Shown here piece after piece: positions 1 to 6,648 of a stretch of 64,000 nucleotides of DNA (the stretch's first letter is position 1; each line of letters starts with the position of its first letter). The notes beneath the pieces are model-generated. The model worked only from the letters and a program-made list of their open reading frames with translations. It made no database searches and was not told where the DNA came from. This DNA comes from an uncultured Winogradskyella sp. (GTDB taxonomy: Bacteria; Bacteroidota; Bacteroidia; Flavobacteriales; Flavobacteriaceae). A program made the position numbers and the translations under genes. The stretch lies in NCBI RefSeq assembly GCF_937958655.1, contig NZ_CALGNH010000001.1, positions 37,252 through 101,251 on the forward strand, read 5' to 3'.

Positions 1-75
1 TCTGGTGAACCTTTTAATTTGATGCGGAATATCCCAATTGAGGTTGAGGAGATTGAGGATTTGATGAATTCTTAA
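1..75 (+). CDS. C-terminal end of an unidentified protein (5' truncated)
   Basis: The first 25 codons of the window form an open frame ending in TAA at 73-75, reading from SGEPFNLMRN to EDLMNS. Only this acidic tail is visible, so no family can be assigned. It lies 23 bases before the restriction-endonuclease start on the same strand, so it may be the upstream member of the same restriction-modification island. This is an inference from position only. Confidence 0.45.
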   Translation, partial: SGEPFNLMRNIPIEVEEIEDLMNS

Positions 76-98
76 ATTGCATTTAAAAAAATAGACAA

Positions 99-809
99 AT
101 GAGTGAAATAGAATTATTAGCTATCATTACAGATTATTTTAAAGAAAAAATCTTTGATAACCATAGGATTAATGCGTTAAAAACGCATTCAAAACTTAAA
201 TCTTACAAGATAAACCCGATTATTGTAAAATATCTATCTAAAATTTTAGAAGATGATTTCACAGCAATTGGTATAGCTAAAGCTTTATATTATCCGAGAA
301 TTTTAGGAACTTCCATTAATACTTCTTTTGGCACAAGAATTCAGAATATGTTTGTTGAACTTAAATTAGCTGAAGGTTCTTTAATCAAAGGAATGGATAT
401 TGAATTTGTTGATAAAATTGACAATAGAAAGAAATGGTGTCAATTAAAATCTGGACCTAACACTATTAACTCAGAAGATGTGAAACCGTTGCTTCGAAAA
501 TTCTCTACAGTTACTAATTTAGCTAGAACTAATTCAATGAATCTTAATAATTCAGATTTAATTTTAGGTGTTTTATATGGTGAAGAAGATCAGTTAAGTC
601 AACATTATAGAAAGATTGATGAAGAATTTCCAGTTATAATTGGCAAAGAATTTTGGCATAGAATAACTGGGTTTCCAGATTTTTACAATGCACTTGTTTC
701 AAATCTAGATGAAATGATTCTTAGTCTTGACACTGAAGATTTTTTCAAAAAAGGTTATATGGCATTAGTTAAAGAAATAGAATCTTCAGATTTATTTGAT
801 TTGGAATAA
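99..809 (+). CDS. Type II restriction endonuclease, PmeII-like, PD-(D/E)XK fold
   Basis: A 236-residue protein that would cut unmethylated DNA as partner of the adjacent cytosine methyltransferase. The centre carries GMDIEFVDKID followed about 10 residues later by CQLKSGPNTIN, which fits a PD-(D/E)XK core with a Q-x-K variant of the second half, as in the PmeII-type family recognised here. LARTN, LGVLYG and EFWHRITG are further conserved-looking blocks. The 3' end overlaps the convergent methyltransferase by 55 bp. The recognition site cannot be read from the sequence, though cytosine-5 methylation is implied by the partner. Family assignment is from memory of motifs and is moderately secure; the nuclease role is well supported by context. 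Confidence 0.75.
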   Translation: MSEIELLAIITDYFKEKIFDNHRINALKTHSKLKSYKINPIIVKYLSKILEDDFTAIGIAKALYYPRILGTSINTSFGTRIQNMFVELKLAEGSLIKGMDIEFVDKIDNRKKWCQLKSGPNTINSEDVKPLLRKFSTVTNLARTNSMNLNNSDLILGVLYGEEDQLSQHYRKIDEEFPVIIGKEFWHRITGFPDFYNALVSNLDEMILSLDTEDFFKKGYMALVKEIESSDLFDLE

Positions 810-2026
810 AGTTTATTCAAAAACTTAACAATAGAATAACCAACCTCTAAACCTAAATTACAAGGAACAGCATTACCTATTTGTTTATACTGTTGAGAAA
901 CTGAACCTGCAAATTTCCATTCATCTGGAAAAGTTTGTATTCTAGCATATTCGCGCACAGTAAAAGGTCGTGTCTCATCAGGGTGACATCTTTCGGTTTG
1001 TTTTTGAGCAGGACTACACGTCAATGTTAAGCTTGGTTCATCCCATCCAATCCTTCTAGCCATACCTGTTTTTCCTCCGCCTAAATAAAAACTTTTACCC
1101 ATAAATTCTTTCTGAATATCTAATGGTAAATCTCTCCAATAGCCTTTTGGCGGAACTAAATCTAAAACTTCTTTTTTATGCTGAGGATATTTTGAACCTT
1201 CTGATTTTGGAACATTAGAATCATATAAATCACCTTTCTTAAGAGCGTCAACTAAATTATAAATTCTATTATATGGTTTCGGATATTCATAAGATACATC
1301 AATATCTTTTCTAATACCGACCAAAATTAATCGTTCTCGCTTCTGAGGAACATTATAATTAATAGCTTTTAAAACTTTATATGGTACAACATTATAACCG
1401 ATTTCATCAAGAACAGATAGCATCCCTTGAAGTGTTTTTCCTTTTTCATGAGATAATAAACCTTTTACATTCTCACCAATACAAATGGGAGGTTTAACCT
1501 CATTAATTACTCTAGCAAATTCATAAAACAGAGTTCCTCTAGCGTCTTCTAAACCCAATTTTTTTCCTGCATAACTAAATGCTTGACAAGGAAATCCTCC
1601 AGTTACTACATCAACTTCATTTTTATATTTTTCAAAATTAAAACTCTTAATATCACCTTCTAAAACATTCCAATTTGGTCTATTTTCTCTAAGTGTTTGG
1701 CAAGCCCATTTATCTATTTCATTTAAAGCAACACACTTTATTCCTGCTTTTTCTAAACCAATCGCAAGCCCACCTGCACCTGCAAATAATTCTAAAACTT
1801 TGTATTGTTGTAATGGTTTTACAAAATTATTCGTAGTCTCTTCGGTCTCATTATCAAATAACCCAATTAAAGAATCAATTTCAGATTTTTTATAAATCCT
1901 ATAATCGCTAATAGGTTCTCTAGCTGCAATTAATTTTTCATCTCTATCCCATCTTCTTAGTGTCTCTTTACTTTTTCCTAGTTTTTCCGCAGCTTCTGAA
2001 AGCGAATAATAATCTTTGATAACCAT
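755..2026 (-). CDS. DNA (cytosine-5-)-methyltransferase with N-terminal HTH
   Basis: This enzyme methylates C5 of cytosine and protects the host from the convergent nuclease. Residues ~1-50 (YYSLSEAAEKLGKSKETLRRW) form a MerR-like helix-turn-helix. The catalytic domain shows motif I (VLELFAGAGGLAIGLE), motif IV with the catalytic Cys (GGFPCQAFSYAG), motif VI (GENVKGLL), motif VIII (QKRERLILVG) and motif X (QIGNAVPCNLG). About 423 residues, normal for the family. An upstream in-frame TTG at 2035 would add three residues; the ATG at 2026 is preferred. The HTH may let the enzyme repress its own promoter or that of the nuclease, as known for SsoII- and EcoRII-type methylases; that role here is inferred. 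Confidence 0.93.
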   Translation of the reverse strand: MVIKDYYSLSEAAEKLGKSKETLRRWDRDEKLIAAREPISDYRIYKKSEIDSLIGLFDNETEETTNNFVKPLQQYKVLELFAGAGGLAIGLEKAGIKCVALNEIDKWACQTLRENRPNWNVLEGDIKSFNFEKYKNEVDVVTGGFPCQAFSYAGKKLGLEDARGTLFYEFARVINEVKPPICIGENVKGLLSHEKGKTLQGMLSVLDEIGYNVVPYKVLKAINYNVPQKRERLILVGIRKDIDVSYEYPKPYNRIYNLVDALKKGDLYDSNVPKSEGSKYPQHKKEVLDLVPPKGYWRDLPLDIQKEFMGKSFYLGGGKTGMARRIGWDEPSLTLTCSPAQKQTERCHPDETRPFTVREYARIQTFPDEWKFAGSVSQQYKQIGNAVPCNLGLEVGYSIVKFLNKLYSKSNKSEDSISLTNAI

Positions 2027-2051
2027 ATTACACAACCTTATACATTGGTTA

Positions 2052-2059
2052 CAAATTTA
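2052..2059 (-). promoter_or_regulatory. Bacteroidota -7 box upstream of the methyltransferase
   Basis: On the minus strand this reads TAAATTTG, matching the TAnnTTTG consensus of the Bacteroidota primary sigma factor, about 25 bases before the methyltransferase ATG. No TTG at the expected -33 distance was found, so the call is weak. Confidence 0.35.
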
Positions 2060-2109
2060 AAAGTATTTTTTGAATAAAAAAGATATGTTTAAAAAATTGT
2101 TTTAAGTAC

Positions 2110-2292
2110 TTAATTATCAGAAGAATTACACCTTAAAACAAACAACCGTTCCAGACTTTCTTTAGTCGATAAGTTCTCCACATGCCAAGAAAACGTAGTT
2201 TTTGAGCCCTTTTCCCAAATACATTTAAAATCTTCTAGTGCATTGTACTCACTCACAAACACTTGGTTACCAACTTTATTTTGTTGTCTGCT
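2110..2292 (-). pseudogene. 3' relic of a D12-class DNA adenine methylase
   Basis: Translating the minus strand gives about 56 residues (VGNQVFVSEYNALEDF, then IWEKGSKTTFSWHVENLSTK and LERLFVL) that align almost residue for residue with the C-terminus of the intact Dam methylase at 4446-5150. The frame is open to a stop at 2110-2112 after a divergent tail. Everything upstream of about 2292, including the FAGG and DPPY motifs, is missing. The relic abuts the 3' relic of a nuclease on the opposite strand, so one deletion that removed both 5' halves is the simplest explanation. A perfect 12-bp palindrome, TTAAGTACTTAA, lies at 2102-2113 across the stop. Confidence 0.85.
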
Positions 2293-2449
2293 GCAAGGAA
2301 TTTCTAAAAATCAGCTCTCAGAAATGAAGCAATATAATGTACAACTAGTTGTTCCAAAAGCTTATTTGTCTAGTTTTCCACAAGAATATCGTACTGATAT
2401 TTTAATACTTGAACAATTTGTAAATAAGGTAACCCACTCACAATTGTAA
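2293..2449 (+). pseudogene. 3' relic of an EcoRII-C-like type II restriction endonuclease
   Basis: This frame encodes QGISKNQLSEMKQYNVQLVV followed by PKAYLSSFPQEYRTDILILEQFV and a stop. The pattern resembles the end of EcoRII C-terminal-domain nucleases, where a conserved Q-L-V-V-P segment precedes a last helix with E-x-F-I. An ATG at 2243 precedes it in frame, but those codons run antisense through the Dam relic, so it is not a true start. The N-terminal and catalytic parts are absent. It is read as the surviving end of a nuclease once divergently paired with the lost Dam gene. Family identity is moderately sure and non-functionality is very likely. Confidence 0.65.
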
Positions 2450-2488
2450 ACAGTATTATTGAAAGTAATTTAATAGGTTAAATAATAC

Positions 2489-2722
2489 CTAAAATAAATC
2501 ATGATTTCCATATTTTAAATAATAGTCCAATTCAAAGGTTTGCCCTTCATCAACCTCTAAATCCTTTGCAAAAGCCATGCTGACCTGTCCAGTTTTTAGT
2601 TGATATATTCTAGCTTTTGATCTAATGCCTGCTTCTATAAAGTTTAAAACAACATAAAGTTTTTCAAAACTTTCGTTTGGTACTTGATATTTTACAATTT
2701 GTCCGCGTCTTGTTGGTCTCAT
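2489..2722 (-). CDS. Small conserved hypothetical protein
   Basis: A 77-residue protein beginning MRPTRRGQIVKYQVPNESFE, with a predicted beta-rich middle (LYVVLNFIEAG, SKARIYQLKTG) and an acidic C-terminus (LEVDEGQTFELDYYLKYG). Short proteins with the same R-G-Q-I-V-K-Y start occur in Bacteroidota accessory regions and have no assigned function. No Cys, signal peptide or membrane segment is visible. It sits alone between restriction-modification relics and is not coupled to a neighbour. It could be cargo of the same island. Confidence 0.6.
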   Translation of the reverse strand: MRPTRRGQIVKYQVPNESFEKLYVVLNFIEAGIRSKARIYQLKTGQVSMAFAKDLEVDEGQTFELDYYLKYGNHDLF

Positions 2723-2795
2723 AATAAGTCGTTTTACATAAATTTAGATAGATAGACCTCACAAGTCAACATACAATAAGTATCAAAAAAATCTA

Positions 2796-2845
2796 TTATT
2801 TAACAAATACAAATAACCGCTCCAAAGCAACCTTAACTAACCTTT
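2796..2845 (-). pseudogene. Second, minimal relic of the Dam methylase 3' end
   Basis: On the minus strand this reads LVKVALERLFVFVK and a stop, against LSTKLALERLFVFGG and a stop at the end of the intact methylase (4446). The DNA also lines up (ACCGCTCCAAAGC here, ACCGTTCCAAAGC in the intact gene). Only about 15 codons remain. With the relic at 2110-2292 this makes three versions of one gene end within 2.4 kb. Confidence 0.6.
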
Positions 2846-2977
2846 TCAAGTTCTAAAGCACAAAATTCTTATTCAAACAGCTTAAAAGCTACAACCACTT
2901 AGACAATCCGCAAACCCAATTACCACGACCTTGTCTGAGCTTTTTAAAAATAAAATCTCACCATAGTAATCAATTAG

Positions 2978-3062
2978 CCTTGTTTCATTACGTAAAAGTA
3001 AATATTTTACCCTTGTTTTGTTACAAATATTTAATATATTTACCTTTGTTTTATTACAAATA
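2978..3062. repeat. Three 33-bp-spaced repeats before the AAA ATPase
   Basis: Three units share CCTTGTTTCATTACG (2978), CCTTGTTTTGTTACAAATA (3011) and CCTTTGTTTTATTACAAATA (3043). Their TTG triplets fall at 2980, 3013 and 3046, exactly 33 bp apart. The last unit carries a small dyad (TTTGT/ACAAA). They lie immediately before the likely start of the ATPase and are best read as an operator or promoter array. Because 33 bp is 11 codons, they can also be translated as an 11-residue repeat in a longer reading frame from 2980. Confidence 0.7.
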
Positions 3063-3078
3063 CGATAAATTAGAGCTG

Positions 3079-4443
3079 TTGAATCATAAAAGACACATCT
3101 ATAAAGTGCTTAGGCAATGGAAAACTAACCCTAAACGTAAACCTCTTGTTCTTAGAGGAGCAAGGCAAGTTGGTAAAACTACAGCTGTTAATCATTTCTC
3201 TAAAAACTACGATCACTATATAAGTCTCAACTTGGAGCGTCCACAAGATGCAGATTATTTTCAAAATTATAAAGATGTAAAAACACTGGTAGACGCACTG
3301 TTTTTGGAGCACAACATATCTGTAAAAGTCATATCAAAAACACTACTTTTTATTGATGAAATACAAGAATCCCCAGAAGCAATCGCATTATTACGCTATT
3401 TTTATGAAGATCTACCTCAACTACATGTTATCGCGGCAGGCTCTTTACTAGAGCATGTTATGGATAAGGTAAAAAAATTTCCGGTTGGTCGTGTCTCTTA
3501 TTTATATGTGCATCCTTTAAATTTTTTAGAATATTTGGAGGCCAAAGGTCAAAATCAGGCTTTAGAAGCGCTTTATCAAATTCCATTACACGATTTCGCG
3601 CATACCACCTTAAAAAAGTTATTTCATGAGTATGCTATTATCGGTGGAATGCCAGAAGTAGTAAACACATATTTAGAACAAAATACATTAACCGCTTTAC
3701 CTGAAGTCTACGAAAGTATATGGCTAACCTATAAAGATGATGTAGAAAAATATGCGAACAACAATACAAATGCGGTAATTATAAAACACATAATGGATAC
3801 GGCTCATTTGTATATGGATGAGCGTATAAAATTTCAAAACTTTGGGAATTCAAACTATAGGTCTAGAGAAGTGGGAGAAGCTATGCGAAATCTAAATGAT
3901 GCACGTGTTATTCAATTAATTTATCCCACTACGGTTATAGAACCACCCATAAAACCCGATATAAAAAAATCGCCTCGCTTGCAATTTTTAGATACTGGTT
4001 TGGTAAATTATGAATTAAATATTCAAGCAAGTATGCTGGTCTTGGACGATTTAAGTACGGCTTATAAAGGTGCTATAATTCCACATTTAATTACGCAAGA
4101 GTTACTTTCTTTGAACACTTTAAACTATAAAAAGCCTAACTTTTGGGTAAGAGAAAAAACGCAATCATCTTCTGAAGTTGATTTAGTAGTACAATACAAA
4201 GACAAAATTATTCCGATAGAAATAAAATCTGGTAAAGAAGGGAAGTTAAAATCACTACATCAATTTGTAGATCGTAGTAATCACCCTTATGCCGTACGTA
4301 TGTATTCTGGAAAATTTAGTATTGAAGAGCATACCACTCCAATGGGCAAAAAACCGTATTTGCTTATGAATTTACCTTATTATTTAGGTACAAAACTTGA
4401 AGACTATATAGACTACTTTGTTACCAATCATCAATTAAAATAG
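3079..4443 (+). CDS. AAA_14/DUF4143 ATPase with C-terminal nuclease-like domain
   Basis: About 454 residues. Walker A is RGARQVGKTTAV and Walker B is TLLFIDEIQESPEA, followed by sensor-like HVIAAGSLLEH; this is the AAA_14 ATPase core. The C-terminal DUF4143 part contains SSEVDLVVQY and IIPIEIKSGKEG, the E-V-D...E-I-K pattern of a PD-(D/E)XK-like fold. The family's cellular role is not established. The longest frame starts at ATG 2980, but its first 33 residues are translated repeats; NHKRHIYKVLRQW after TTG 3079 matches the usual family start, so 3079 is preferred. It converges on the Dam gene with 2 bases between the stops. A second family member lies at 42372-43571. Confidence 0.8.
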   Translation: MNHKRHIYKVLRQWKTNPKRKPLVLRGARQVGKTTAVNHFSKNYDHYISLNLERPQDADYFQNYKDVKTLVDALFLEHNISVKVISKTLLFIDEIQESPEAIALLRYFYEDLPQLHVIAAGSLLEHVMDKVKKFPVGRVSYLYVHPLNFLEYLEAKGQNQALEALYQIPLHDFAHTTLKKLFHEYAIIGGMPEVVNTYLEQNTLTALPEVYESIWLTYKDDVEKYANNNTNAVIIKHIMDTAHLYMDERIKFQNFGNSNYRSREVGEAMRNLNDARVIQLIYPTTVIEPPIKPDIKKSPRLQFLDTGLVNYELNIQASMLVLDDLSTAYKGAIIPHLITQELLSLNTLNYKKPNFWVREKTQSSSEVDLVVQYKDKIIPIEIKSGKEGKLKSLHQFVDRSNHPYAVRMYSGKFSIEEHTTPMGKKPYLLMNLPYYLGTKLEDYIDYFVTNHQLK

Positions 4444-4445
4444 AT

Positions 4446-5150
4446 TTACCCTCCAAAAACAAACAACCGTTCCAAAGCTAACTTAGTCGATAAATTCTCC
4501 GCATGCCAAGAAAAGGTGGTTTTTGCATCTTTTTCCCAAATGCAGGTAAAATCCTCTGGCGCATTGTATTCACTTATAAAAACTTGGTGACCTGCTTTGC
4601 TTTGTTGTTTGCACCAATCCCAAAAAACGTCATGATCAAAACCATCGCGATACTTTGTAGTGGATGCATAAGGTGGATCACAATAGATGATACTGTGTTT
4701 AGGAACATCTAATTCGAGATAAGATTTACAAGACAGTTCTACACCTTCTAGTTTTGGGACTTGCTTGGTGATATTGCGATAATGTTCGCCCCAATAATCG
4801 CGCTTGCCTTCTTTATCGCGTCTATAACCTGCAAACCATTTGCCACCAAACGAGTTAAAGCCAACATAACCGACTAGGTGTTTTGGGTATTGGTCTTGGT
4901 TGTTTTTTATGTGCTTATACTCATCCTCGCTTACCAATTGTGGTGGATCCCAATTATCGTAAATTAAGGCTTGCCACATCGCCATGAGTTCTTGGTGTTG
5001 ATCGTTGGCAATACGTATGCCATCCACCTTGTCTATCATGTTCATGCCTCCAGCAAAGGGTTCAAGATAGGCTTGGTTGGCTTGTCTATCCTTTAGAATA
5101 ATAGGTAATAAATCTTTGGCAAAGCGTGCCTTACTTCCCATGTACTTCAT
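4446..5150 (-). CDS. DNA adenine methylase, D12 (Dam) class
   Basis: A 234-residue N6-adenine methyltransferase. It begins MKYMGSKARFAKDLLP, the typical start of the family, then motif I EPFAGGMNMI and motif IV IYCDPPYAST. The length is a little below E. coli Dam and resembles phage or orphan methylases. No cognate nuclease is adjacent, since the neighbour is a convergent ATPase, so it is probably an orphan. Its 3' end has two degenerate relatives at 2110-2292 and 2796-2845, suggesting earlier copies of the same module decayed here. The GATC-like target is not determinable from sequence alone. Confidence 0.88.
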   Translation of the reverse strand: MKYMGSKARFAKDLLPIILKDRQANQAYLEPFAGGMNMIDKVDGIRIANDQHQELMAMWQALIYDNWDPPQLVSEDEYKHIKNNQDQYPKHLVGYVGFNSFGGKWFAGYRRDKEGKRDYWGEHYRNITKQVPKLEGVELSCKSYLELDVPKHSIIYCDPPYASTTKYRDGFDHDVFWDWCKQQSKAGHQVFISEYNAPEDFTCIWEKDAKTTFSWHAENLSTKLALERLFVFGG

Positions 5151-5180
5151 AAACTTGTCTCTGTTTTGTTATATACAACC

Positions 5181-5302
5181 TCGTCAATTCGAGTGAGTTT
5201 TACCATTGAAATGAGAAAAACTTGTATCGAGAATCGAGACTTTAATTTATCAACCTGTTCTCGATACGATTTTTCATTCTTCAAAATCACTCGAACTGAC
5301 GT
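5181..5302. repeat. Imperfect palindromic intergenic element
   Basis: The outer arms are CGTCAATTCGAGTGAGTTTT (from 5182) and AAAATCACTCGAACTGACG (5283-5301). The inner arms are CTTGTATCGAGAA and TTCTCGATACGATTT, around a short loop. The whole can fold into a long hairpin. It fills the gap between dam and brnQ and looks like the dispersed repeats common in flavobacterial genomes. No protein is encoded. Confidence 0.75.
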
Positions 5303-5343
5303 ATCGCTATTTATTTGAAGCAAATAAGAAAATAGATATTTCA

Positions 5344-6648
5344 TTATTCCGTCTTTTGTTTTGGTTGCACAAGAGACGTAACGACTAAAGCTAATAAGGC
5401 TGGTAAAACCCAACCTAAACTATGCTTTGCTAGTGGTATAAAATCGGTGGTTTTTTTTAATCCTTCAGAAGGACTTATAAAACCAATCACATCTGGTATG
5501 CTAAAGATAAACGTTACTATAACCACAGCTCTAAAAATTAATGGAGTTGCTAATTTTTCAGGTAATACATTCAAAAAAATTAATATAATAGTGATGGGAT
5601 AAATACATAACAAAACGGGTATAGCAACCACAACAATGGAGTTAAAATCGAGCTGACCAACACCAATACCAGCAATACAAGCAATAATTGCTGTAACCAC
5701 ATAAGCCGTTTGCGATTTATGAAACAAGCCTCTAAAATAATCTGCTGTACCTGCAACAATACCAATAGCCGTTGTAAAACAAGCTAAGGAAATGAGCACA
5801 CTTAAAACCGTGTTTCCAAATTCACCTAAGGATGCGATACTAATGCCTCTTAATAAATTAGCACGTTGCATATCTGAATTTAACTTTGTGTCAACCTGAA
5901 TTTCAGAACCATAATACGCTCCTACAGAGATTAAACCTGCGTAAATGATGAATAAACCCGTACCTGCTATAAATCCTGATTGTCGTATAAGTTTTCGTTT
6001 AGATTCAAACTGACTCACCTTCATATTTTTAAAGTTCAGGGACACGATAATCACCGCACCAACCACCACCGCTCCAATGGCATCAAAGGTTTGATAGCCT
6101 TCTAAAATTCCGATGACAATGGGTGTTTCAAAAGTTGAAAGTCTTGGTGTAAATGACGAAGAGGACAGGCCAATACCAATAACGGCCAAAAGCATAATGA
6201 CAATAAATGGCGTTAAAAACTTTCCGATCAAATTCAAAATTTTTGAACGGTTGAGCACAAAGACTAAAACCAAAGTAAAGTAAATAGCACTAGTTAATAA
6301 TGGGCTTGTTCCAAAAGCAGGATGTATGGCAATCTCGTGGGTGGCTGCAGCAGTTCTAGGTGATGGAATAGCAACCGCAATCACGTAAATAATAATACAA
6401 TAAATTAAACTAAAGGTCGGCGATACTTTTTTACCAAAATCGTATAAAGTGCCTTGCAGTTTCGCATGTGCTAAAATCCCGATAATTGGAATCACCACAG
6501 CCGTAATCATAAAACCTATAGTGACCCAAAACCAATTGTCACCGGCATTATAACCTAATAATGGTGGTAATAACAAGTTTCCTGCACCAAAAAAAAGCGA
6601 GAATAAAGCGAAACTGGTCACTAAAAGTTCTTTACGCTGAATGCTCAC
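5344..6648 (-). CDS. brnQ: Branched-chain amino acid transport system II carrier protein BrnQ
   Basis: A 434-residue, 12-segment inner-membrane carrier importing Leu/Ile/Val with a cation. The N-terminus KELLVTSFALFSLFFGAGNLLLPPLLGYNAG is diagnostic of LIVCS family carriers. Hydrophobic segments run throughout, ending LGWVLPALLALVV. The start is GTG at 6648, directly following the TAA stop (6649-6651) of the serine-hydrolase gene, so the two are translationally coupled in one transcript. No later start near this position would keep the conserved N-terminus. Confidence 0.93.
   Translation of the reverse strand: MSIQRKELLVTSFALFSLFFGAGNLLLPPLLGYNAGDNWFWVTIGFMITAVVIPIIGILAHAKLQGTLYDFGKKVSPTFSLIYCIIIYVIAVAIPSPRTAAATHEIAIHPAFGTSPLLTSAIYFTLVLVFVLNRSKILNLIGKFLTPFIVIMLLAVIGIGLSSSSFTPRLSTFETPIVIGILEGYQTFDAIGAVVVGAVIIVSLNFKNMKVSQFESKRKLIRQSGFIAGTGLFIIYAGLISVGAYYGSEIQVDTKLNSDMQRANLLRGISIASLGEFGNTVLSVLISLACFTTAIGIVAGTADYFRGLFHKSQTAYVVTAIIACIAGIGVGQLDFNSIVVVAIPVLLCIYPITIILIFLNVLPEKLATPLIFRAVVIVTFIFSIPDVIGFISPSEGLKKTTDFIPLAKHSLGWVLPALLALVVTSLVQPKQKTE

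Larger units (their letters stand above)
2723..3078. other. 356-bp intergenic stretch with a relic and a repeat array
   Basis: AT-rich spacer between the small hypothetical gene and the AAA ATPase. It contains a second minimal Dam 3' relic (2796-2845) and, at its right end, three 33-bp-spaced repeats (2978-3062). The stretch 2850-2975 shows no gene and no structure that I can identify. Confidence 0.5.

Noticed and set aside
2243..2449. Open frame of 68 codons beginning with ATG, as a real small gene
   Set aside because: Its first 17 codons run antisense through the Dam relic, and only the later part looks like a nuclease end. It is a pseudogene fragment, not a gene with its own start.
2980..3078. 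Extra N-terminal 33 residues of the first AAA ATPase
   Set aside because: They are translated 33-bp repeats rich in Tyr, Leu and Phe and have no counterpart in the family. The start at 3079 gives the usual N-terminus. Not strictly excluded.
5147..5413. Open frame of 88 codons between dam and brnQ
   Set aside because: It overlaps the brnQ 3' end in another frame and is otherwise the palindromic element; there is no protein-like composition or family signal.
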